Source: an uncultured Clostridiaceae bacterium (lineage in GTDB: Bacteria > Bacillota > Clostridia > Lachnospirales > Lachnospiraceae). From it: a stretch of DNA of 31,674 nucleotides. The DNA lies in contig CAUCBQ010000007.1 of NCBI GenBank assembly GCA_958441075.1, forward strand, positions 1 through 31,674, read 5' to 3'. Within the stretch, counting starts at the first letter, position 1. Each line of letters begins with the position of its first letter. The position numbers and the translations under genes were made by a program. Below, piece after piece: positions 14,875-22,206 of the stretch. The notes under the pieces are model-generated. The model worked only from the letters and a program-made list of their open reading frames with translations, did not search any database and had not been told where the DNA came from.

Positions 14875-17859
14875 TCATCTATTGCTATTTTCCGGCTTTA
14901 TCTTCAGTATTTCATCAAACAGGTTTTTATATTCCAGAATAATTTTCTCATTGCCAGCAGCAGAGACAGGACCAGTCTTTAAAAGCCGGCTGATTAAGGC
15001 GGCGGCTTCTGTCTGGTCTTCGGCAGTGCTGTTTCGGATATCCCGAATCATTTCATTGATATGGGAGCTGGAAATTCCCATGACAGATCTGCGCATGGCG
15101 CGCATACGGCTGTTCAGGATACCTGTGGGAGGAAGGGCCTGGGCATAGGCGCTCAGGATATAGCCCTGAAGATCCTCAGAGGTCAGATTTAATTCAGCCA
15201 GAGCCTGACCGGTATTGTTAAATACGGAAAGAGTAGATTCGATATCCGGGTCTTCTGTGCTCCATAGCGTAAAGTAGCCTGCGGGGAGAAGAAAGTCAAT
15301 GCCACTGTCATAGGCGCGGCCCCGGTAACGTACTGCCGGCTTTACATATTTATCTCCTGCTGCAAGAAGATAGGGGAGAAAGCGTCCTTTAAATTCAGAA
15401 ACTTTTTTAAAGTCTCCCAGCATTCGAAGTTCTTCAAGGGGGCTGTCAATGCAGGCGGCTGTTCGGCGGGCAGGAGAGTGATTCCACAGGGGGAGGGAGG
15501 AAGGATTGGAAAATATGAAACCGTTTTCATATGAGTAAGGAAGCTGGCTCAGTACAGCAGAACCATGATCCAGGATTCTCTCCAGCGCCCTTTGGTCAGC
15601 AGCTGCCAAAAAGATCAGATTTCTCCGGTTTACCAGTTTTTGGGCCAGAGTGTATAGAGCCCGGCTTACCTGTCTGCCGGCCGCTCTGGCGGCATCATCC
15701 TCAGGATAAGCCTGTTCCAGAGAAAGAGTATTTTGTATATTCTTTAAAAATCCGTAGATCTCAGGCGAGTTTAACAGGAAGCGGAAGCGGCTGTCCTGCC
15801 GTATATACCGTTCAGCCAGGCTGTAGGATAAAGAAGGGCCGTTTTCGCTTTTGGACAGATCGTAGTCCGGGAGGTATTTTTCGATCACCTGTGAAATCGT
15901 TTCCCTGTCTTCATAATTTCCGTTTTTCATCAGATCCAGAAGAAAATCAAGGCTGGTTTCAAAATCTTCCGTAAGCCCCGACCAGACTACGCTCATCATG
16001 GGACGGCTGTTTTCTCCTGCATCCTGATCAGGATACAGTTCGTCAAAGGTACAGTCATAGAGATATTCCTGCTCCATGTTTTTCTGCTGTTCTACGCAGA
16101 AGCGGCGGGTATCTAGTTCTGTAAGCAGCATTTGGTAGAGTGTAAGATAGTTCCACTCCTCGCCCTTTAATTCCCTCAGATCGAAAAAGAGCTGGTAGCT
16201 TCCGATTTCCGGAAGAGGGGAGGGAGAACCGCAGCAGGAAATTCTGCGGCGCATGCTCCAGAAAAAGTCAGGGTCCTCATCGGGTTCGGGAAGGTCTTTG
16301 GGCTGAATCAAAAAATCCAGACAGCTTTTGTCCTGAATGTTCCATTTTCTGAAATTCTCTGTTTCACAGATCAGAGCCTGAATTTCTTCCGGAGACATGG
16401 CAGCCTTTTTTTCCCTGAGCCACCGGTCACGGTCATTTTCCAGAGCTTCTGCCATGCCGGGGACAGGAACAGCAGCAGACAGTACGCTGGCGCTGGGGGA
16501 TAAGAGCAGCTTTGTCAGCCTGCGAAGGATCGACTGTTCTTTATCTGTGCTGAAGCGTTCAAAGGTGCGTTCGTAAAGGGGATAGTAGTCTGTCCGCCCG
16601 GTAAGGCTCCAGAAGCGCCCGATTTCCTCTGACAGAAGAAAACCCAGATGGGGCGTTTCCCTCATGAGAAGGTCTGTCAGCCGGTCTTCTTTTATCACAG
16701 CCTTATACAGTTCTTCTGCTATTCCCTTCTCTGCGATTTCTCCAAGTCCCTCATTGACTGCTTTGAAAAACAGTTCCCGCTGGTCTGCATCCCCGTTTTG
16801 AAGACGGAATTTTAAAACCGGACGGGCCAGCGCCGTATCCAGATAAATGTCAATGATGTTGTTAAGGCCAATGGCTTTGGCAGCTCGCTGAACCGGAGAC
16901 GTATCCTGATCCATCATTCCGGCGCAAAGCCCCATACAGATCACATCCTCCTGGGACAGTCCGCTTAAATCAATGGTATAGTCAATAACAGAGGCATGCT
17001 CCGCAGGGCTTCCCTCATAGGCAGGGCTTTTGATTTCCGTTTTTCGAAGGCCGGGAGCCACAGGCTCTTCAAAGAGAGGGCGCAGATTAAGATTTCTGCT
17101 TTTGAAGCGTGATAAGTGTTTTTCATCCAGAAATTTCAGCACTGCATCCAGATCGGCGTTTCCGTAGAGAATCATCAGGCAGTTGGAGTAGTCATACAGC
17201 TGTTCGTAGGCATGACGAATTTTCTCAAAGGTGATTTCCTTATAATGAAAATGAGCTCTCCCCAAAAGATTGGAAGCAATCTGGCCATCATACAATGCCT
17301 GGGCAGCTGCGCTGTCGGCATTTTCCTCCAGATCTGTTAAATGTCCCCAGTCCTCGCTGAGAACCGTTCCCAGCATGGAAAGCTCCCCCTCGGCATCCTC
17401 CAGCTCAAAGCGCAGCCCCTCCCTGAGAAAGAACCGGCGGTCCTTCAGCGCGTCAGGCTCCTCCATGCAGCATAAAAATACATCCATAAGCTTTAGAAGC
17501 TGTTCCATGCTCAGGGAGCAGACCGGATAGCAGGTGCAGGTATTGTCTGTGATTCCATTCATAAAGGTGGAATAGCTTTTGCTGTCCATGTCAAAAAACA
17601 CATCCCGGCTGGGATAGGAGGGGCAGGAGCAGAGCATCAGATGTTCTAATATATGATTGGAATCCAGAGCGTCCAGCTGGGGAGTCCGATAGATCAGATT
17701 AAAGCCCAGCTCCCGGTCATCGTTATGGATATATAAAAGTCGGGCTCCGCTGAAGGGGTGGAACAGCTCTGCTGTTTCTGCTCCAAGCATGGAAATCGAG
17801 TTGCGCTCTGTGACGGTAAAGCCCCACAGAGTCTGGCCTTTTTCGGGCAGCCTTGACAT
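14875..17859 (-). CDS. M16C (presequence-protease-like) metallopeptidase
   Basis: A 994-residue zinc peptidase of the insulinase superfamily, size and layout like PreP/Cym1 (M16C), which form a closed chamber and degrade short peptides. The inverted zinc motif HILEH gives His69, Glu72 and His73; the third ligand is probably Glu169 in VLSEDWG, 96 residues after His73, close to the spacing in human PITRM1. Other family signatures are LEHLMLCSCPSYPSRDVF and MNGITDNTCTCYPV. The C-terminal half carries the second, non-catalytic M16 pair. No signal peptide is seen, so it is probably cytosolic. AAAAGGAGA precedes the ATG by seven bases. It follows the TSCPD gene on the same strand but a terminator separates them. 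Substrate unknown. Confidence 0.9.
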   Translation of the reverse strand: MSRLPEKGQTLWGFTVTERNSISMLGAETAELFHPFSGARLLYIHNDDRELGFNLIYRTPQLDALDSNHILEHLMLCSCPSYPSRDVFFDMDSKSYSTFMNGITDNTCTCYPVCSLSMEQLLKLMDVFLCCMEEPDALKDRRFFLREGLRFELEDAEGELSMLGTVLSEDWGHLTDLEENADSAAAQALYDGQIASNLLGRAHFHYKEITFEKIRHAYEQLYDYSNCLMILYGNADLDAVLKFLDEKHLSRFKSRNLNLRPLFEEPVAPGLRKTEIKSPAYEGSPAEHASVIDYTIDLSGLSQEDVICMGLCAGMMDQDTSPVQRAAKAIGLNNIIDIYLDTALARPVLKFRLQNGDADQRELFFKAVNEGLGEIAEKGIAEELYKAVIKEDRLTDLLMRETPHLGFLLSEEIGRFWSLTGRTDYYPLYERTFERFSTDKEQSILRRLTKLLLSPSASVLSAAVPVPGMAEALENDRDRWLREKKAAMSPEEIQALICETENFRKWNIQDKSCLDFLIQPKDLPEPDEDPDFFWSMRRRISCCGSPSPLPEIGSYQLFFDLRELKGEEWNYLTLYQMLLTELDTRRFCVEQQKNMEQEYLYDCTFDELYPDQDAGENSRPMMSVVWSGLTEDFETSLDFLLDLMKNGNYEDRETISQVIEKYLPDYDLSKSENGPSLSYSLAERYIRQDSRFRFLLNSPEIYGFLKNIQNTLSLEQAYPEDDAARAAGRQVSRALYTLAQKLVNRRNLIFLAAADQRALERILDHGSAVLSQLPYSYENGFIFSNPSSLPLWNHSPARRTAACIDSPLEELRMLGDFKKVSEFKGRFLPYLLAAGDKYVKPAVRYRGRAYDSGIDFLLPAGYFTLWSTEDPDIESTLSVFNNTGQALAELNLTSEDLQGYILSAYAQALPPTGILNSRMRAMRRSVMGISSSHINEMIRDIRNSTAEDQTEAAALISRLLKTGPVSAAGNEKIILEYKNLFDEILKIKPENSNR

Positions 17860-17889
17860 GGCGAATCTCCTTTTTCGTGAAATGATGCC

Positions 17890-17945
17890 GGGGACAGCCC
17901 CCGTTGATACATGATTGCTTCACACGGTGTGCTCCCGCAATCATG
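17890..17945 (-). other. Structured leader upstream of the M16C gene
   Basis: Two stem-loops lie between the TSCPD terminator and the peptidase start: CATGATTGC (17910-17918) with GCAATCATG (17937-17945), containing an inner CACAC/GTGTG hairpin, and a GGGG/CCCC hairpin around 17888-17902. They may form a regulatory 5' leader or be parts of an operator. I do not recognise a known riboswitch. Confidence 0.4.
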
Positions 17946-17958
17946 AAATACAGTGCGT

Positions 17959-18000
17959 AAAAAATGCTGTACCGGCGGCAGTTTATCCGCAGTACAGCAT
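17959..18000 (-). terminator. Terminator of the TSCPD gene
   Basis: On the minus strand the arms ATGCTGTAC and GTACAGCAT (17992-18000 and 17964-17972) enclose an inner GCGG/CCGC stem and are followed by a T-run (the A residues at 17959-17963). It lies 40 bases after the stop codon. Confidence 0.85.
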
Positions 18001-18039
18001 ATGGATACAGGGTTTATAAGAATCCGAAGCAGTGCTGTT

Positions 18040-18291
18040 TTATGCCAGCTGTGCCTTATATTCCTTTAATGCCCGTGCCAGCTGGTCGGGACATGAGGTG
18101 GGACGGGGGCCGCACTGTATGCCTTCCAGACGGCGGATTGCCTCGTCTACATCCATACCCTCTACCAGCTTTGCGATGCCCTGGGTGTTGCCGGAGCAGC
18201 CTCCTGCAAACTGAACGTTGGTGAGCCTGCTGCCATTTACATCAAAGGAAATGGCTCTGGAACATACGCCGTGTGTTTTATATGTCATCAT
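18040..18291 (-). CDS. TSCPD domain protein (TIGR03905 type)
   Basis: An 83-residue stand-alone TSCPD domain. The signature TSCPDQLARAL is at 65-75, and the conserved cysteines Cys10, Cys32 (GGCSGN), Cys60 (IQCG) and Cys67 could form a metal site. The same domain is attached to the C-terminus of some class II ribonucleotide reductases; the isolated version is widespread in Clostridia with unknown function. The start at 18291 is chosen because GGAGG lies nine bases before it; a second ATG follows directly. It is transcribed away from mtnN, with which it shares a divergent intergenic region, and ends at a strong terminator. Confidence 0.85.
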   Translation of the reverse strand: MMTYKTHGVCSRAISFDVNGSRLTNVQFAGGCSGNTQGIAKLVEGMDVDEAIRRLEGIQCGPRPTSCPDQLARALKEYKAQLA

Positions 18292-18371
18292 GATGATTAA
18301 CCTCCATTGCTGTTTTATAAAGAATGCAGATTCGATTATGCCCCAAGGTGCATGGATTGTCAAGAAGATGC

Positions 18372-18401
18372 TTGAAAAAATGGTGCGGGCCACAGTATAA
18401 T
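18372..18401 (+). promoter_or_regulatory. Promoter of mtnN
   Basis: TTGAAA (18372-18377) and a perfect TATAAT (18396-18401) are separated by 18 bases, 54 bases before the mtnN start codon. Confidence 0.65.
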
Positions 18402-18454
18402 TGAGAAAAAGCGGTTTCCGTATGGAGCCGTCAACCATACAAGGAGGAAATGAA

Positions 18455-19150
18455 ATGATAGCAATTATCGGAGCCATGGATGAAGAAGTGGCTATGTTAA
18501 AGGAAAAAATGACAGAGGTGCAGGTGGAAGTCCGGGCCGGCATGGATTTTTATAAGGGAAAGCTGGAGGGAAAGGATACGGTGGTAGTCCGTTCCGGTAT
18601 CGGAAAGGTAAATGCGGCCATGTGTGCTCAGATTCTGGCGGATTATTATGCGCCCTCCTGCATCATCAATACGGGAATTGCAGGATCTTTGGATGCTCAG
18701 ATCAATATCGGTGATATTGTGATTTCCACAGACGCTTTGCAGCATGATATGGATGCCCGTCCATTTGGTTATGAGGCAGGACAGATTCCCAGGGTAGATA
18801 CTCTTTCATTTCCGGCAGATGAAAAGCTGGTTTGTCTGGCAAAGGAATGCTGCAGCCGGGTAAATCCGGAGATCGGCACCTTTACAGGCCGTATTGTTTC
18901 GGGGGATCAGTTTATTTCCGATAAAGATAAAAAACAGTGGATCAGGGAGACTTTTTCCGGTATGTGTACAGAGATGGAGGGAGCGGCCATTGCCCAGGTG
19001 TGCTATTTTAATCATATCCCCTTCCTGATCCTGCGTGCTATTTCCGATAAGGCAGATGACAGCGCCGGTGTGGATTATGCTGTTTTCGAGGCTCAGGCTA
19101 TACGCCACAGTGTAAACCTGATGGCGGAAATGGTTCGCTGCATGGAGTAG
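18455..19150 (+). CDS. mtnN: 5'-methylthioadenosine/S-adenosylhomocysteine nucleosidase
   Basis: Cleaves adenine from methylthioadenosine, S-adenosylhomocysteine and 5'-deoxyadenosine, recycling the by-products of polyamine synthesis, methylation and radical-SAM reactions. At 231 residues it matches the family. It starts MIAIIGAMDEE; Glu11, Glu175 (TEMEGAA) and Asp198 (ISDKADD) correspond to Glu12, Glu174 and Asp197 of the E. coli enzyme. The nucleoside-binding GIAGSLD loop is at 74-80. The ATG at 18455 is preceded by AAGGAGGAAATGAA; an ATG five bases earlier is out of frame and stops at once. It stands alone behind its own promoter, but functionally it clears methylthioadenosine made by the aminopropyltransferase encoded at 7019. 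Confidence 0.96.
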   Translation: MIAIIGAMDEEVAMLKEKMTEVQVEVRAGMDFYKGKLEGKDTVVVRSGIGKVNAAMCAQILADYYAPSCIINTGIAGSLDAQINIGDIVISTDALQHDMDARPFGYEAGQIPRVDTLSFPADEKLVCLAKECCSRVNPEIGTFTGRIVSGDQFISDKDKKQWIRETFSGMCTEMEGAAIAQVCYFNHIPFLILRAISDKADDSAGVDYAVFEAQAIRHSVNLMAEMVRCME

Positions 19151-19162
19151 TATTTTACCTTA

Positions 19163-19350
19163 AGAATCGTTTCGTGGGGGAATTTGACGAACGATTCTAG
19201 GGGTTCTCAACTTCCCAAATCCAGTTCCCGGACTATAATAGACCTTACCGAAGCCGCTCGGACCATTTTCGGAAAATGATCCAGACCTGCAGGGGCGGCT
19301 TTGGCGGCCTGCAGCGGCCTACAGGCTGCATAAAAATGATGGTAATGCGT
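19163..19350 (+). other. Hairpin-rich intergenic region, possible RNA element
   Basis: After mtnN come AGAATCGTT (19163-19171) and AACGATTCT (19190-19198), a nine-base-pair stem extended by CGT/ACG past a bulge, without a T-run. Then a TATAAT-like box (around 19234), a CATTTTC/GGAAAATG stem (around 19265-19280) and a C/G-rich CTGCAGG/CCTGCAG stem (around 19289-19316) precede the next gene. This could be a structured leader or small RNA of the following gene; no known riboswitch is recognised. Confidence 0.35.
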
Positions 19351-19370
19351 TATAGAAAGGGGAATTGGTT

Positions 19371-20138
19371 ATGATGAGTTTTTTAGAGACTGGAAGAGCT
19401 CTGTATCTGCTGGCAGCAATTTGCCTGGGAGGAATTATGGTAAGGCTGGCAGCGGGAAGCTTCTATAAATGTCTGATTCGGGAGAGCTCCAATCTGGCGC
19501 TTGCAAAAAACCGGTATCTGCGCGCTCTGCGTCAAAATGCGGAGGATACATACAGAATCAATATGGGAATGAATAACACCAGGGTGTATCTGGAGCGCCA
19601 GATTTATAGCCTGCGTTTCATGGGAATCAGCCTTCAGGGATTTGAAAATCTGGGAGGTCAGCTTACTCTTTTATGCTTTCTCGCAGGAGGAGCGGCGGCT
19701 TTTCTTTCCTATTGGAACAGAAGTGATAATTATTATATTGTTCTGTACGGTGTTATGGGTATCTTTGGAGGAATGGTCACTGTGTTTGTGGATTATGGTG
19801 TGAATCTGGATGCAAAGCGGCAGCAGCTTCTTACCTGTCTTCAGGACCATATGGAAAATGTTATGTGGTCCCGCATGGAGCGTGAGACAGCGCCGGATCA
19901 GCAGCCTGCTCCGGCAGCAGAGGAAGAACGCCGGGAAGCAGCGCCTGTCCGTGCCATAGGAAGAGACCGCAGGCTTCATGCCAGACGCAGCGCAGAACAG
20001 ACCGCAGCCAGCAGGGAAAATCTCAGGGAGATATCCAGAGATTCCAGAGAGGACCGTTCCGGTGAAAACTGGCTTCAGGATCTGAATCCGGACCAGAAAC
20101 GGATGCTGGGCGAAATGCTTAAGGGGTTTATCTCCTGA
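19371..20138 (+). CDS. Unidentified membrane protein with charged C-terminal tail
   Basis: A 255-residue protein I cannot place in a named family. Three hydrophobic segments are seen at about 10-28, 97-115 and 121-141; between the first two lies a basic, helical stretch (RYLRALRQNAEDTYRINMG). The tail from about 165 to 235 is highly charged and rich in Glu, Arg and Ala, looks disordered, and ends with a short conserved-looking segment LNPDQKRMLGEMLKGFIS. The ATG at 19371 follows AAAGGGG by seven bases; a TTG at 19365 is in frame but has no better site. It is a single-gene unit ending at a terminator. The layout suggests a membrane anchor with a cytosolic interaction tail. Confidence 0.7.
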   Translation: MMSFLETGRALYLLAAICLGGIMVRLAAGSFYKCLIRESSNLALAKNRYLRALRQNAEDTYRINMGMNNTRVYLERQIYSLRFMGISLQGFENLGGQLTLLCFLAGGAAAFLSYWNRSDNYYIVLYGVMGIFGGMVTVFVDYGVNLDAKRQQLLTCLQDHMENVMWSRMERETAPDQQPAPAAEEERREAAPVRAIGRDRRLHARRSAEQTAASRENLREISRDSREDRSGENWLQDLNPDQKRMLGEMLKGFIS

Positions 20139-20196
20139 TCGGAGGCTTTTGCCGCAGTAAATATGGATATGGCTTCAGAGCCTGATGGGATTAGCT

Positions 20197-20234
20197 GTCT
20201 CTGGTCCCCCTTTGGGGGATCGGGGGCAGTTTTT
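20197..20234 (+). terminator. Terminator of the membrane protein gene
   Basis: An inner perfect stem TCCCCC/GGGGGA with loop TTT (20205-20219) is extended by a wobble-rich CTGTCTC/GGGGCAG outer stem and followed by five T residues. Confidence 0.75.
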
Positions 20235-20238
20235 ATGT

Positions 20239-20590
20239 ACGGAAAATCAGGATAGCCAGAAAAGATCATATGATAAAAAGAATCATATAATGATGAGGAA
20301 AAAAGGATAAAAAATTCAGATTATAAGTGAAAATGTTAAATAAACAGGCCAAAAAAGAAAGCGGAGGCAGGCTTTCGTTCAAATAACAGATTAAAACATA
20401 TAAAAAATAGAGTAATAACTATGTAATATAGTGCAAAATAGTCAACAGATCGTAAAAAATACAAACCGATCATATAATACTATTGATATACTGCACAAAA
20501 AGTGCTAATATTCAGATAAAGGCAAGGACAAACAAATAATTTCAATCATAAAGACGATCATTTAATGATCGAATACAAGGAGGGCGTGAA
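20239..20590 (+). promoter_or_regulatory. Upstream control region of the ula locus
   Basis: An A/T-rich stretch of about 350 bases without genes before ulaG. It holds repeated dyads of one kind: ATCATATGAT (20265-20274), ATCAT-N3-ATGAT (20282-20294) and CGATCATTTAATGATCG (20555-20571, again ATCAT-N3-ATGAT), plus the half-site CGATCAT (20467-20473). The last dyad lies 19 bases before the start codon. A candidate promoter is TTGATA (20483-20488), 17 bases, TAATAT (20506-20511); a TATAAT at 20473-20478 has no good -35. The likely binding protein is the DeoR-type regulator encoded at 24163, by analogy with UlaR. Confidence 0.5.
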
Positions 20591-21694
20591 ATGAGCAAGA
20601 TTGATGAGATCACAAGAGAGAGCTGGATCATGGGTACATTTCCCGAGTGGGGCACCTGGCTGAACGAAGAGATCGAGAATGAAGAGGTGAAGCCGGGAAC
20701 CGTTGCCATGTGGTGGCTGGGATGTACCGGTATCTGGTTTAAAACTCCCGGAGGATGCAATCTTACCGTAGATCTCTGGGCCGGAAACGGAAAGAGAACC
20801 CACGGAGACGGAAAGATGAAGCCGGGGCATCAGATGGCAAATATGTGCGGCGGAAGAATGATGCAGCCGAATTTAAGGGCAGTTCCCTTTGTGATTGATC
20901 CATTTGCAATCAAGCAGGTAGATGCAGTTCTGGCTACCCATTATCATCAGGATCATATGAGTGCAGAATATGCGGCCCATGTAATCAAGAGCGGCATGAC
21001 TACAACCAATGAAAAGGGAGAAGAGGTTCCCGTACCATTTATCGGACCTAAGAAATCCGTAGAGCTGTGGCAGAAATGGGGTGTTCCCGCAGACCGCTGC
21101 ATTACAGTAAAACCGGGCGATACGATTAAGATTAAGGATGTAGAAATCGTTGCCCTGGATTCCTTTGACCGGACCTGTCTGGTGACAACAGACGATACCA
21201 GCGAGAACAGAGAAGAGCTTACCGGCATCTGTCCGACGGATATGGACGACAAGGCTGTAAACTACCTGATTAAGACTCCCGGCGGAAATATCTACCACAG
21301 CGGCGACTCTCATTACTCCATTTACTTTGCAAAGCATGGCAAGGATTATGATGTAGATGTGGCATTTGGTTCTTATGGCGAGAATCCGGTAGGTATGGCT
21401 GACAAGATGACCTCTGTAGATATTCTCCGTATGGCAGAGGCATTAAGAGCTAAGGTTGTAATCCCGATCCACTATGATGTATGGACTAACTTTATGGCAG
21501 ATATCAATGAAATCCGGGTTCTTTATGATATGAAGAAGGATCGTCTGGATTATCAGTTCCACCCATTCTTCTGGGAAGTTGGAGGAAAATACGTATATCC
21601 TACCGATAAGGATAAGAAAGCTTATCATCACAGACGGGGATTTGAGGACTGCTTCGAACATCCTCAGAATATTCCGTTCCGTTCCTGCCTGTAA
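20591..21694 (+). CDS. ulaG: L-ascorbate-6-phosphate lactonase UlaG
   Basis: Cytosolic metal-dependent hydrolase of the metallo-beta-lactamase fold that opens L-ascorbate-6-phosphate to 3-keto-L-gulonate-6-phosphate. The 367-residue length and the N-terminus (ITRESWIMGTFPEWGTWLNEEIE) match E. coli UlaG. The metal motif THYHQDHMS gives His117, His119, Asp121 and His122; the later HSGDSH and PIHYDVW segments supply the remaining ligands. AGGAGGGCGTGAA precedes the ATG. It is the first gene of the transport half of the locus, followed after 29 bases by the EIIA gene. A strong candidate operator dyad sits just upstream. Substrate assigned by family and context, so a related phosphorylated lactone cannot be excluded. 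Confidence 0.93.
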   Translation: MSKIDEITRESWIMGTFPEWGTWLNEEIENEEVKPGTVAMWWLGCTGIWFKTPGGCNLTVDLWAGNGKRTHGDGKMKPGHQMANMCGGRMMQPNLRAVPFVIDPFAIKQVDAVLATHYHQDHMSAEYAAHVIKSGMTTTNEKGEEVPVPFIGPKKSVELWQKWGVPADRCITVKPGDTIKIKDVEIVALDSFDRTCLVTTDDTSENREELTGICPTDMDDKAVNYLIKTPGGNIYHSGDSHYSIYFAKHGKDYDVDVAFGSYGENPVGMADKMTSVDILRMAEALRAKVVIPIHYDVWTNFMADINEIRVLYDMKKDRLDYQFHPFFWEVGGKYVYPTDKDKKAYHHRRGFEDCFEHPQNIPFRSCL

Positions 21695-21723
21695 GGTTAG
21701 CTGAATATTAGGGGGAAAGTTAT

Positions 21724-22179
21724 ATGCTGAGAGAATTTGTAGAGCAGAAACATTATAAATTTGCAGCTGAAGCGCCGGACTGGAAGGAAGCCATCCGCAT
21801 GAGCTGCGAAAGTCTGGAGGCAGACGGCACGATCGAGGCGAATTATAAGGAAGACATTATTGCCTGCGTGGAGAAGTATGGTCCCTATATTGTGCTTATG
21901 CCAAACATTGCCATGCCTCATTCTCAGGAAGGGGCTGAGGGAGTACACAAGACCAGCATTGGTTTTATGAAGCTGGATAAGCCGGTTTCCTTTGATCCGG
22001 AGGACCCGGAGAAGGACGCGCAGCTGTTCTTTACGCTGGCCTCCTGTAATCCGGACCAGCATATGAGCAATATGGTTCGTCTGTCAGAGCTTCTGATGAA
22101 CGAGGAAGTGGTGGCGGCTCTGTTAAAAGCTCAGACGCCGGAGGATCTGTTGGAAATCCAGAAGCAGTATCTGGATTGA
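21724..22179 (+). CDS. ulaC: Ascorbate-type PTS EIIA component
   Basis: Cytosolic phosphocarrier that receives phosphate from HPr and passes it to EIIB. The mannitol/fructose-type EIIA fold is recognised by the active-site segment MPNIAMPHSQEGAEGV, with His66 as the phosphorylated residue, and by FFTLASCNPDQHMSNMVRLSELL (about 102-124). The 151-residue length equals that of stand-alone UlaC/SgaA proteins. Ribosome site GGGGGAAAG lies upstream. It sits between ulaG and the permease gene; E. coli has the order ulaA, ulaB, ulaC, so the order here differs although the set is complete. Confidence 0.92.
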   Translation: MLREFVEQKHYKFAAEAPDWKEAIRMSCESLEADGTIEANYKEDIIACVEKYGPYIVLMPNIAMPHSQEGAEGVHKTSIGFMKLDKPVSFDPEDPEKDAQLFFTLASCNPDQHMSNMVRLSELLMNEEVVAALLKAQTPEDLLEIQKQYLD

Positions 22180-22206
22180 TTTATGAGAGGGAATAAGGGG
22201 TGACTT

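Noticed and set aside
20239..20590. CRISPR-like or tandem repeats in the A/T-rich region before ulaG
   Set aside because: The similar short dyads are irregularly spaced and too short; they look like operator sites, and no repeat-spacer pattern is present anywhere in the window.
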